Source: Charina bottae
Lineage: Eukaryota; Chordata; Lepidosauria; Squamata; Charinaidae
DNA length: 64,000 bases
Assembly: GCA_023362775.1 (NCBI GenBank)
Contig: JALMGJ010000005.1
Span: 68,857,963-68,921,962, forward strand
Direction of reading: 5' to 3'
Positions 22,842 through 33,554 of this stretch are shown in pieces. Position numbers and translations under genes: made by a program. The stretch's first letter is position 1; each line of letters starts with the position of its first letter. The notes under the pieces were generated by a model. It ran no database searches. It worked only from the letters and a program-made list of their open reading frames with translations, and was not told where the DNA came from.

Positions 22842-23076
22842 ACAAATCCATAAAACATGTCTATGAAGGTTCTCAGTCATCCAGGTGGAACAGTCTGTGG
22901 CTTGAATCATGTCAACTGGATTTCTATTTTCTTAGTGGAAACGTTTCACTCCTTATCCAAGGAGCTTCTTCAGTCTGAGTCAGACTGAAGAAGCTCCTTG
23001 GATAAGGAGTGAAACGTTTCCACTAAGAAAATAGAAATCCAGTTGACATGATTCAAGCCACAAATCCATAAAACAT
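22842..23076. mobile_element. Palindromic PLE insertion with 17-bp target duplication
   Basis: Bases 22859-23062 hold two copies of a PLE 3' region in inverted orientation. The arms 22896-22978 and 22980-23062 are exact reverse complements over 83 bases around a single central base. The left copy continues to the outer PLE end (TCTATGAAGGTTCTCAG, as at 48113-48136); the right copy is cut 83 bases from the centre. The flanking ACAAATCCATAAAACAT at 22842-22858 and 23060-23076 is the target duplication. No coding sequence. Confidence 0.9.
22980..23030 (+). ncRNA. Hammerhead-like ribozyme motif (PLE)
   Basis: CTGAAGA at 22985 is followed by the hairpin CTCCTTGGATAAGGAG and then GAAACGTTTCC, the conserved core order of a minimal hammerhead. 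A mirror copy lies on the minus strand at about 22928-22978. One unpaired A separates CTGAAGA from the stem. Self-cleavage is inferred from published PLE hammerheads, not shown here. Confidence 0.6.
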
Positions 23077-23129
23077 CATTTTTCAGTCCTGGTGTCAGCA
23101 GAAAGTCCATAAAGGGTTGCCCTAAGTAA

Positions 23130-23645
23130 CAACATATCTTGTTTTAACCTTGATCAAATAAACCAACTTTATATTCCTTCCTTTAACTTCTAACAATCTT
23201 AATCTTTATTTCATTCAAATATTGTCATAGGATTTGATTTCTCTTCATTTCTTCTTTGTCCCATTGCATAGAGTTCTTCAAGGCTTTGACAAGCCTCTTT
23301 TGTAAATCCAATAGGAAAAAATTGTCTAGGTCACTCTCTTGGTTTATCATTTGTATTTTAAAACATCAGCGAAATTCTTTTGTAGATCCACTGAAACATT
23401 TTCCATGTCATTCTCTTGGCCTGTCAGTTGTAAATCCACTTTCAATACCATCTTTATCTTGTCAGATAAAATTTGTTCTACATTTGTCATTTCTTCAGTA
23501 ACATCTTTTGGACGTAGTCTATCCATAGAAGCAGACATCATTACTGTCATTGTTGATATTGTGGCTACTAATTTCTGACTCCATTGTTCAAAAGTCTCCT
23601 TCAGTATTTTCATTGTTATAATGCTTTGCATTTTATAGGCTTGTA
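23130..23645 (-). pseudogene. Possible L1 ORF1-like relic
   Basis: The minus strand has a 94-codon frame with a charged heptad-like composition (FEQWSQKLVATISTM, DVTEEMTNVEQILSDKIK), followed after a stop by KEEMKRNQIL-type sequence. This resembles the coiled-coil part of an L1 ORF1 protein, but there is no clear RNA-binding domain. It could instead be a chance lysine/glutamate-rich frame. Confidence 0.35.
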
Positions 23646-23713
23646 TTTTTTTCCTCTACCTAAAATCTTTAGTCCCCTCTAGTATCTAGTTTTTAAATCA
23701 TGAAATTGCTTAT

Positions 23714-23961
23714 TGTCCTGACTTCAAGTGAAGGAACACGCTGAGACTTGGTGTACAGGCTCTAGTGTTTATTTGTTCTACTCTGCTAGACAGAATCCAG
23801 CTAAACTAAAATGAACTAGTGATGCTCACAGAAAAGGCCCAAGAAATTAGGGTGATGCCTTCTTCAGCCTCTTGCGAGGAAAGCAAAGTGATTCAGTACT
23901 GCGCATGCGTTTATCCCCCTGGAGGGAGCCCCCTCCTCCTTCACCAGTTATCTCCCTGACA
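23714..23961 (-). mobile_element. Solo LTR, 248 bp, with 5-bp target duplication
   Basis: The plus-strand ends are TGTCCTGAC and CCCTGACA, inverted TGTC/GACA termini. The exact pentamer CTTAT flanks it (23709-23713 and 23962-23966). The polyadenylation signal (AATAAA on the minus strand, about 23766-23772) sets the orientation. No gag, pol or primer site is attached, so it is a recombination-derived solo LTR. The 5-bp duplication fits Gypsy-, copia- or retrovirus-type integrases. Confidence 0.85.
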
Positions 23962-23966
23962 CTTAT

Positions 23967-24778
23967 CTCTGTTATGTCTTCCAAAAACCAAAACAGATCT
24001 ATTTCCCATGAGAAGCTGTTTGTTCTCTATAATTAATTGCAAAATCTTATTGTAAAAGTTTCAATATTCCAAATTTATCTGGACCCTTAGTCCATTTGTA
24101 ACTTTCTAAGATCAAAATCTTATTTAGCTTTCTGCTGTTTATTTCAGATTCTTTAAGTTCTTAGGCATATGATTAAAATTTCTTTCATTCAGGATTGAAG
24201 ACAAAGTCACCCAGAGTTTTCAAACTTGTCATTCCAAAGGTCTCTAATAGCTTAGAAGTAGCTGATAAGCAATTTCTGAAAGTGATTAGCAAGTGAGGTT
24301 AGCAAACTTAGTGTCCTTTAAAAGGCCCTGACTGTGGTTCCTGTCGTCTCCCAGCACTCAAACTCATGGGAGACTGCTGTCTTGCAGTCTCCTCATGAGG
24401 AGCAGCTGTCCAGAGCACATGTGGGTGATCTCCTGTCTTCTCCTTGTCCAGAGAGGTTCCGAAGAGCTGGTCTACTCACCAGCTCTTCGTTCTTCACGTG
24501 GTACATGATTCCGCTTTCACAGAGTCATCTTCAGTCTGCCATTCCTCCCCCAGAAGCCCAACACAATCACTTCTAAGTGTCCCCTCTGGTCCATGTTTTC
24601 TGCAACCTCCATGTGATTAAACAGGTCAGGAGATGGTTGGATTGAAAATGTTTGAGATTTGTCACAGGTCAAGCTGGGCACATACTAAGGTACATAGTCA
24701 TGCCTACTCTATGGCTGCAAAGAATGCTTATTTTACAGCTTCTATTACATCCTTCAGAACTTGCCCAGCAGTTACTTA
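23967..24778. other. No recognised gene
   Basis: About 800 bases. The plus-strand frame at 24334-24576 (80 codons) has no recognisable domain. Confidence 0.5.
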
Positions 24779-24780
24779 TA

Positions 24781-25203
24781 CAGGTAGTCCTCGGTTAACA
24801 ACCACTTGTTCAGTGACTGTTTGAAGTTACAACGGCACTGAATTAGGACACTTAGGACCTGTCCTCATAGTTGCAGCCATCACAGCCTCCTCGTAGTCAT
24901 GTGATCACGATTCGGGTGCTTGGCAACTGGCTCTCAATTACAATGGTTGCAGGGTCACGTGATCACCATTTGTGACCTTCACTGCCGGTTTCCAACAAGC
25001 AAAGTCAATGGGGAAGCCAGCAGGAGGTTGCAAATGGTGACCATGTGGCGTCGCACTTAACGACTATGCAGGATTTGCTTAATGATTGGAACTGTTGCAA
25101 CTGCCATCATAAGTTGGCGCAGTCACGTGACGTGCTTTATAACCACATCACTTAGCAACAGAATTGCTGGTCCCAATTACCGTCGTTAAGCAAGGACTAC
25201 CTG
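24781..25203. mobile_element. Tc1/mariner-type MITE, 423 bp
   Basis: Inverted ends CAGGTAGTCCTCGGTTAAC and, reverse-complemented, CAGGTAGTCCTTGCTTAAC. Both ends abut TA (24779-24780 and 25204-25205), the target duplicated by Tc1/mariner transposases. The two halves are imperfect inverted copies. No transposase. A longer relative is at 48821-49563. Confidence 0.85.
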
Positions 25204-25205
25204 TA

Positions 25206-27930
25206 GGCAGGTCGTCTCAGTGGTGATATCTGCACTCTACAATCTCTGAAATCCATTTAGTAACTATTAACCTAAGATTTGGCGTGTAGGCTGTTTCGAA
25301 GTAAGTAGTATACCCTCCAAAAAGTCAAGTATGTCCTGTCCCCGTAAAGTGATATAATTGGGCAAGAATGCCTTTGCTCAACTTCGCCTGGTATACCAAC
25401 TCTACCTTTTCTAATGGAAAGAAAATTGGCTAGAGTGGTTAATGATTAATTGCTTCTTTTTCCGATAAATGCTTTGATTTATATTCTTTTATGATTTATT
25501 CCTTTTAAAAGTTGTTCAGTGAGTACAGTTAGTAGAAAATGTAGTAGCTAGAATTGGTGAGAAATGCACTTTGTACATGACATTTCATTGGTGTGAGAAC
25601 AAATATGCTGGCTTTGGTTACCTACTTAGCTCTTTGTGCCGGTTTTGACTTAGAGAAGTATAAATCGCTTGGGCCAGAGCTAAATGAAGGATTGCTCCTT
25701 CCAGATGAATCTGTCCATGACTAGCATTTATCATCAAAAGCTTAGAGTCCAGGTTGATGGGTACATAAACTCAGGCCCTTTTCAATTCTGAACCTTCCGA
25801 GGGAACTCACTCCCATTGGTCTGTTTCTAATGGCAGTAGAGGACATTTAATACGGGTGTGCTGATTTATTATTCACTCGTTTTCAGTGGCATGTTTATTA
25901 CCCCTATGATCCTCTTATTTTTATTAGTTTTAATTTTATCGTAAGTTGGCGGGGATTTCTAGTAGCATAGTGTTGGATATGCATTCCTTTCTAGGTCAAT
26001 TGTGAGTGTACTTGTTTGAATGCTATTACTTTTATTATAACATAAGCATTCACCAACATTACATTATTATTTTTATTTGAATTAACAAAATAGGCAGGTT
26101 TGAGTACTTTATTCTATTTAAGGTTTGTAGGATTTGTGCAACTGGAAGTGATAATTAAGGTCAACAGTATTCAATAGAATCACTTAACTCTCTTTCACAC
26201 CTGCCAGGAAGGCTGGAGTTCTCTGCAAGGTGATCTGTAAGAGTTATTAGACAAGTTTGAAAGTGAGCCCTGAAGAAACTTTTAGCAGTACAGTTTAACT
26301 ATAACTTCTGATAAATGTTTAAAACACAATTTCAAAGTATAGATCTGGGTCATAACCTGTAGCCATGGAACAATTTCCTCCCTCCCCTCTTTGTTCTTTG
26401 AAATTAAATGTCTAATCAGTAATAAGGTTCTTTACATTAGTATTTATGGAAGACTGAAATGTGGAAAAGTATTTTCTGACTGTGCTATGATTAATTTTCT
26501 TTTGATTAACAAGCACAGCACACTGAGTTACATCACGTTACATAGCTTGATTTTAATTTTAATTTCCTAAATATACTCTTGTATAATTAATTTATAATAG
26601 CAAGTTATTCACCAAATGATGAGGATTAGCACAAAAATGTGATCATAATTAATGAGTGCAAGCCCTAACCCCCGTTAAAGCTCCTCCATTTCCTTTGAAC
26701 CATTTCCTCCCTCTTTCGTTTTATGCTGTGCTGTCTCTCTTAAATGAACTACTATGTATGCTAGATTGGACAGATAGATTAAAAGCAAAGAGCTTGTTTT
26801 ATTACAAAAATTGTTAGTTTTCAGCCTCAACTACCTGGAACCTGGGGTATTTCTGGTTTTTCTAATATAGCTTTTACACATTTAGATTTTGACAAAGATG
26901 GAGAGAAGCCGAGAATATTATATGTCAGCTATTTTACCATTTCTTACTATTTCTATTGTCATCATATTACACACATTTCTGAAACGAACAAAATAGCAGG
27001 ATGTAGCTCTCCTGAATCTTTGCAGGACCTGAAACCAACCTGATGGTCACCTATATAGGAAAGTACACACAGTGTGATTTTAAAAATTGTTAATATATAG
27101 ACTTCAGCAAAACTCCTGGAGAATTAAGGAGGGATTAAGGATTATGTTGATAAATTACACCAAAACAAATTTATACATATAATTATGAAAATATTACTAA
27201 GTAGTTGTGGCAATAATTAAGAAAATTGCTATGCATTATGTTTATTGGTCAACCAACTATGCAAAATAGTTACAGATATCAGTTCAAAGCTACCATCAAT
27301 GATCTGGTATGAATGACAATATTTAGGACTTGGCAACTTTCATAGTAATGTCTAAATTAGACCCATGTAGGCAGTTGCCTAAAAGCTGATCATCAGCATA
27401 ACCTGTCCATGATTTCAGCAAAGTTTGGAATATATTTTTTCTCACTTCTTTATAGAAGTTGCAGTACAACGATCACCTGACTTACTCTGACAAGACCTTT
27501 TGGTTCACAGTGTATCTTTATAGCAACCTTCCCGACCATGGCATCAAAGCTTGCCAGTGAAAAAGTTGTTCTATATTTTAGCAGCATCAAGAAACTAAGA
27601 TAAGAAGCCCCATTTCTGAAATTAGGAAATATCAAACTGAAAAATGACAGTGAACGGGAATTAAAGAAATATCTGAACAGGTTCTGTCTATCTTTATTGT
27701 AAGATCTTTGTGTGACCACAAATTTTCTATGGTTAGTATTGAATTCAAGCAAAAATGTGGGAAGGAAGTCCAAGAGTAGTCAAGCAAAAATGTGGGAAGG
27801 AAGTCCAAGAGTAGTCATTGTAAATTAGAGCTTCACAAGGATAAAAATACACAATTAAAATTTCCACAATCCAATTAAAATTAAACATAGAATGCAAAAA
27901 AAGTAGCAAAGCCAATCTGTAACCTAATCA
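25206..27930. other. AT-rich DNA, no recognised repeat
   Basis: 2.7 kb without identifiable transposon or coding sequence. Bases 26450-26720 contain ATTAAT/TAATTA-type words in an otherwise non-repetitive context and could include conserved non-coding sequence; this is a guess. Bases 27763-27820 contain a tandem duplication of about 40 bp. Confidence 0.5.
27740..27820. repeat. Tandem duplication of about 40 bp
   Basis: CAAGCAAAAATGTGGGAAGG followed by AAGTCCAAGAGTAGT occurs twice in direct succession (about 27746-27780 and 27781-27816). Confidence 0.8.
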
Positions 27931-28860
27931 AGATGGTGTCATAGCCCAAACACCCTTGGAAGAACGCTGTTTTGAGTTGCTCCCAGAAAACCAAGGAGCC
28001 ATCCGGGATCAGTGTCCTTCATCAAGGGACCAGGGCTGCATGTGCTTCCCTTTCTCCAAATCCACCACTAGATCATGAATAGACATGAACTGATTACAGA
28101 CAGACCTGACATTTACCAGCAGCACCTTAATGCCAGGTCCACTGACAATCCAGCCACCAGGTTGGAGACCATCCTTCCCCTGAAACATTCCACCCACCAC
28201 CACCCACTATATCTCCCTTGACCCGAATCACCAGGATGCCATAGTTAAGGACCCATTGCCATCTCCCGACATGTTAGTCAAATCACAGAACTCAACCACT
28301 CTTACAAGCCATCTGGCAAGCCATTCATGCCAACCTCCATCCAACCACAGCCACACATCACATCCGCCCCATCACTCCCTCACACCATCTGTTACTGACA
28401 GCAATCGCTACCTCATTCCACTGTTCTGGCATTGCAGCTATCACTGCTTCCCCTTCAGCTCCAACCAGTAGCCCCTGGTAGCAATGATTGTCATGCTCTA
28501 TTCTGCTGCTGCCAGAAGACTGAACTCCACCATTGCTGCTGCTCCACCAGTACTCAACCCTGCAGTGCTGATGACACTATCCACCATGCCCAGCTGCTCC
28601 AGTGTTGCCACTGTTCCTGCTACCATTCCAACTCCTGCCATGGCTGCTGCTATTCCAACTCCAGCCAACCACCCTCCAACAATGGCAGTCATTGCTCCAG
28701 GTTGGCAACTCCACATTGCTCCTCCCATCCACCAGCCAACCATAGGTTGGGAAATCCTCACCAGTGTCTCCAATAGCAGCTTGGACAGCCTCAATGGCTC
28801 TTATGGGTCCAGCAACTCTGGTGAGTCAATAAACAGCTTCAGTGGACAATGATAAATCTC
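27930..28860 (-). pseudogene. L2/CR1-group LINE 5' fragment
   Basis: The minus strand contains PGIKVLLVNVRSVCNQ followed by HDLVVDLEKG, equivalent to the beginning of the L2/CR1 endonuclease (LLLLNxRSVNNK). Upstream (28260-28860) is a C-rich, low-complexity stretch on the plus strand that is probably this element's 5'UTR. The open frames within it (PTANH-, CCC- or GAAAM-rich) are compositional. No endonuclease catalytic residues survive. Confidence 0.55.
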
Positions 28861-31800
28861 TGGGCCAAGTCCTTTCATCTTCCTCTTATCGCCAGTTTCA
28901 CAATCCTCACCATCCAATCTACCTTATAAACATTACATCAGCCACACTAGCTCTCCTTCCCAGTTGTTCTCACCTCCAAATTCTAACAACCTACTCAATC
29001 TAAGTTCAACCTATACATATTAATACACCCTAGTTATATTTAACTATGAACATGAATTAACATCCTTGTACATAATTTAAGCCAAAAACATAGCATGGCA
29101 TCAGGACTAGACTAGTCAAAAGAATTTTACCCAGATTCCAAGCTAACTACCTTGGAAGAACCCCAAATGCCATGAAAAATACTGGTCATGAATACCATCC
29201 GGTATAAAAGAGAAATATCTGAAGAGTTGTGCTTGATTTTACCCATTTCTTTGGTTTACGTATGAAGGCCTAGAAACATAATTTAGGGCACTTGGCTGTT
29301 GGCTGTTCATCTGGAACATAACACACTATTTTGAATAGGTAAAAACTTTGGATGCCTTGTAATTTAGCTTTAATCAGTTATTCCTGCAATAGTTGGCAAA
29401 TCCATTCAGAAGCTAACATAAAAAGAAAATTACTACTTTCCCATCACTGTTATTTAAGATTATAACATGTAGGAAATGTTCGAGCAGTGAGCTATCACAT
29501 TTTCTTATTAAACATCATAAAACTTCAGTCAGGCTATAATCAGTTTAATTAATTACAATTGCCATTTAGGAGATTGCTTACTATTTCAATAATACTTCTT
29601 TTAAAATGTTGTGTTTAACTTCCTAAGCTATTCATTTAAAAGAGAGTTGTGAACCTGTTTGCTGCTGCTGCTGTTTTAAATCAAATTGCTAATTTCTCAT
29701 AGACAATTGACAAAGATGGGTGTTTTTCTTGTCTTGTAAAATCTTTTTTTTAATCACAAAAGCATGCAATATCTATTTCCACGGTCATTTTGTTCGTTTC
29801 CAAAATATTATTTTATAATTTAACATAAACAATAGGAGCATGCATGAAGTGATCGAATGTGTTTTGCTTGGAAGTTTAGCTGGGCCATTCTGGGTAGGTC
29901 ATCGTCCAGGCAAAGCAAAACCCAGATCATCTTTCTTCTTTACATTGTTAAAGCAGTCTTAGGTGTCTTCCATTCTAAGCAAAGTAAATTAGTTCATGCA
30001 GCTCAAATGCTGATTTCATACATTTCATTCATTGTAAGTATTAGTAATTCTTAAACATTTTGAACTACTTCTTTTTGACGAACTACCTCCATGAAGTAAT
30101 TGTGGAGACCCCACCCCACCCCACCCCAGCCACCTCCACTAATTTTCTTAGTCTATATCACTTCTTTCAGGGTTGCTTGCTTCAAGAATAAGATGCAGAA
30201 GATTGGGTGCCCTTACCTTAGCATGCAGTATGTGTGTTCTTTTTTCAAACACACAAAGCTTAAATAAACCTTAAGGCAACCAGGGTGCAACACTTGATAC
30301 TGAGATTATCCACTGAAGCTAGTGATTGAAGTTTCTGAAGAGATAAATGCATAGTACACAGTTAAGCTATCGAATTCTCTGCTTCTAAGCAACACAACCT
30401 GAGGTCCTAGGGATACTTTTGGACCCAGAAGCCTTGAGGTCATTGAAAGTTATAGTCAAATGAGACAGAAATAGAAAAGTATTAAATACATGGCTGGATA
30501 ATAATTCTCTTAACTATATTTCATTTTAATTAGATTTAGATATATAGTAAATGAAATCTAATTTAGTTTTATCTCAGTCCATTCCATTTTGAAGTGTACT
30601 CACTGGCATGCTAATCAATGACTAAATGCATCCCTTGATCCAGAGATAGGGGCCATGTTCTGGTTTCTCCTCACGATGCAGTGACAACCACTAAGTTATA
30701 TAGCTTTAAAGGGAATTGGACAAATTCACGAAGGACAGGACTGTCAATTACTATTAATCCTGATGGCTAGTCTTAATGCATCTCTGCACTGAGGAGAAAG
30801 CATTTTCCTTAGCTGTCTCTAGTCTTTTGCCTTTCTTAGGCTCCCTACCATGCCCCCTCTCTACAGAAAATTACAACCCAATTGTCAATCCATAGTGTGG
30901 CAGGACTCATATATTAATTGTTGAGTACATGAGTTGGAGGACGCTGAACACTCACATTCTGCTTACGGAATTCCCATTGGCAGCTGCAGCCACGGTGGAA
31001 ACAAAATACTGGGATAAATAGAGTTTTTTATTCTGATCCAGCACAGTTGGGACATAGTCGGTAAAGAGAATGGTTATTCTTCAGAAATATGTTAGGTATA
31101 GTTGGGGAAAGCTTTTGATCCACTCAAACACCATCAGAAATGCCTCTGGAGTAGGAGAAACTACATCAAGATAGCTGATGTAGTCCTTCCTGTTGGAACC
31201 ATAAGTGATGGGGATGAAACAAAAGCTACTTCTCCTACATTCTGTCCCTCCCCAGAATGTGAGCCTAGTAGGACTTGTGGTTCCTCCACTGCACACTACT
31301 GTCCACATATCTTTCATAAGATTATTGTCCTATGTCTTCTAAGGTTTTAGGTTTTAATCTTACACAGCCTTAGGACCGTGCATGCTTGGAAAATGATTCA
31401 GAAGAAGTAGAAGGGGGAAGGAAGAAGAGTGGGGAATGGAAGCTTTTGAGGTGAGGGAGGTATGGGAAATGAACTTCTGCAGTCTGATTTTGGCGATTTC
31501 CTCTTGCTCAAGCAGCATCAGTCTCCCCTCCCAAATTATTCAGAGAGACCCCACAGTTTTTCAGAGTGGTTTGACAGGGAATACAAATGGGTATATACAT
31601 TGAAATCCAGTCTAGTTATCAGTGGGAGTGGATCAGAATGATTCACAAAAAATGGACTCCAGCATGACAGGAACTGATAGTAATGGAGATTGCTAACACC
31701 TGTAATTTTGTTTTAATTGTACAACCCCTCCTCCCCCTAATATTTAGGAGAGATGCAAAGAATATATTGGGTAAAGTTGCATGCCAAATTCTATATATTA

Positions 31801-32090
31801 GCAAAAGCTAACTGTACATCTCTGTGTTTGAGGGCAAGCTATAAATGGCAACCAAACTGGATTTTTGATCACTTTTTTATTGACCAAAATACAATTTAGA
31901 CAGAACCATACTTCTTCAGATGCAATTGGACATAAGAGTTATGGATGGAGAACTTTTCTTTATTCAATGTCCTCTTAGAACCTCAATCACAGTCTTCTTT
32001 ATAGCACAAACACAAATGTTCTAATTCTGCATACAAAGCCTCAAATAGTAATTACATAATTGTTTCTCTACTAGAAGAATGTCAGTGGTA
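28861..32090. other. No recognised gene
   Basis: 3.2 kb of mostly unique AT-rich sequence, including a short (CCCCA)n run near 30107-30127. Bases 29460-29760 are dense in homeodomain-like TAATTA and CAATTA words and are a candidate conserved non-coding element, not demonstrated. Confidence 0.5.
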
Positions 32091-32102
32091 CATTAATGAA
32101 GA

Positions 32103-32343
32103 CTTTGCTTTTGGTGCCTTTGAGTCAGTCTTGACTCCTGGATTGGACTGGACTCCTGGACAAGTCCTTCAGTTTTTTGGCAAGTTTTTTCAGAAGTAGT
32201 TTGCCATTGCTTCTTCCTAGGGCTGAGAGAGGATGACTGGCCCAAGGTCACCCAGATGGCTTTGTGCCTAAGGCGGGACTAGAACTCATGATCTCCTGGT
32301 TTCTAGCCTGGAGCCTTAACCACTACACCAAACTGGCTCTCTC
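32103..32343 (-). mobile_element. tRNA-SINE, AATGGCAAAC body type, with 10-bp target duplication
   Basis: On the minus strand: CCAGTTTGGTGTAGTGGTTA (A-box region), GAGTTCTAGTCCCGCC (B-box-like), GGTGACCTTGGGCCAGTC, then AGAAGCAATGGCAAACTACT, ACTTGCCAAAAAACTGA and a CCAGGAGTCAAGACTGAC end. TTAATGAAGA flanks it at 32093-32102 and 32344-32353. The end type fits reptile SINEs regarded as BovB-dependent (Sauria-like). Confidence 0.85.
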
Positions 32344-32586
32344 TTAATGAAGAGTAGAAGCAGATTATCTTTCAAATCCTATTTTGCCAGAGCTGTTTAT
32401 AAAAATATCTTCCATTTTCATCATAGTGTCTTAATTTGGCATATTACCTTTGGGAAGAAACTACATTTCCTTTTTCTCTCTGATTTGTCGTCTTTTAATA
32501 TGGAACAAATTATGAATATTATCCACATAGGATTGAGAAGCAATCATTGTAGCAGAATGTATATTCCCCATCACTGATGTTGCAGC

Positions 32587-32835
32587 TTATTTATTTATTT
32601 TATTTATTTTCTATCCCGCCTTTATTATTTTAATAAATAACTCAAGGCGGTAAACATACCTAATACTCCTTCCTCCTCCTACATTCCCCACAACAACCCT
32701 GTGAGGTGAGTTGGGCTGAGAGAGAGTGACTGGCCCAAGGTCACCAAGCCGGCTTTCATGCCTAAGGCGGGACTAGAAATCACAGACTCCTGGTTTCTAG
32801 CCTGGTGCCTCAACCACTAGACCAAACTGGCAGTT
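32587..32835 (-). mobile_element. tRNA-SINE with L2-like tail
   Basis: Same tRNA-related head as the SINE 250 bp to its left, but it continues into GGGAATGTAGGAGGAGGAAG, GCCTTGAGTTATTTATTAAA, AATAAAGGCGGGATAG and an (AAAT)n tail. Its head and body match 11355-11675 and 53575-53820. Confidence 0.88.
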
Positions 32836-33289
32836 GCTTATTTGTCTTTTGTGTTCATACAAGTAAATTGTTATTAGGATAGATCTATTAGTCACATGAA
32901 TTCAGAGTATAATAAAATTCTGAATGATATTCCGAATAACGTGGATGAGCCACACAGAGCAAATTTTGGTGCAGACAATCCCACCTCTGCCTTCACTTAA
33001 TTAGAGAAAACTTTCTAGGATAGCAAGTGATCCAATCTTCTCTTCATAGTGCACTAATTATCACTTCCTTCCTCCTCATAACTTGATGCCTTAAGAAAGA
33101 TGGTTTGGTATTGAACAGATGGATCAGTACATTTTATGCCTGGCAGAAATTAAAAAATAATGTTGTGTTTTATTTTAGTAATTTGAGAACCTATTTTTCC
33201 ACCTATGATCATCTGATAGTTAGGCAATTTGTTACTGTCACACCAAATTATAAATCAATTATATTAATGTACTCTGATTCCTGCAATTC
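32836..33289. other. No recognised gene
   Basis: About 450 bases of AT-rich sequence with no recognised feature. Confidence 0.5.
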
Positions 33290-33550
33290 CTTGTTGTTTA
33301 TTTGTTCAGTCGCTTCCGACTCTTTGTGACTTCATGGACCAGTCCACGCCAGAACTTTCTGTCGGCCGTCACCATCCCCAGCTCCCCCACAGTCGAGTCC
33401 GTCACCTCCAGAATATCATCCATCCATCTTGCCCTTGGTCGGCCCCTCTTCCTTTTGCCTTCCACTTTCCCTAGCATCAGCATCTTCTCCAGGGTATCCT
33501 GTCTTCTCATTATGTGGCCAAAGTACTTCAGTTTTGCCTTTAATATCAAT
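33290..33550 (-). pseudogene. Divergent BovB/RTE 3' fragment
   Basis: On the minus strand it encodes AKLKYFGHIMRRQDTLEKML, LGKVEGKRKRGRPRARWMDD and HEVTKSRKRLNK, the C-terminal end of a BovB-like protein. It comes from a clearly different subfamily than the 34.4 and 59.4 kb copies (RPRARWMDDILEV versus RQRMRWLDSITNV). It is 5'-truncated and directly abuts the poly-A end of the L1-like unit. Confidence 0.85.
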
Positions 33551-33554
33551 TCCT

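Noticed and set aside
28432..28852. Cysteine/serine/alanine-rich open frames on both strands
   Set aside because: Low-complexity C-rich sequence, probably a LINE 5'UTR; no domain or codon bias.
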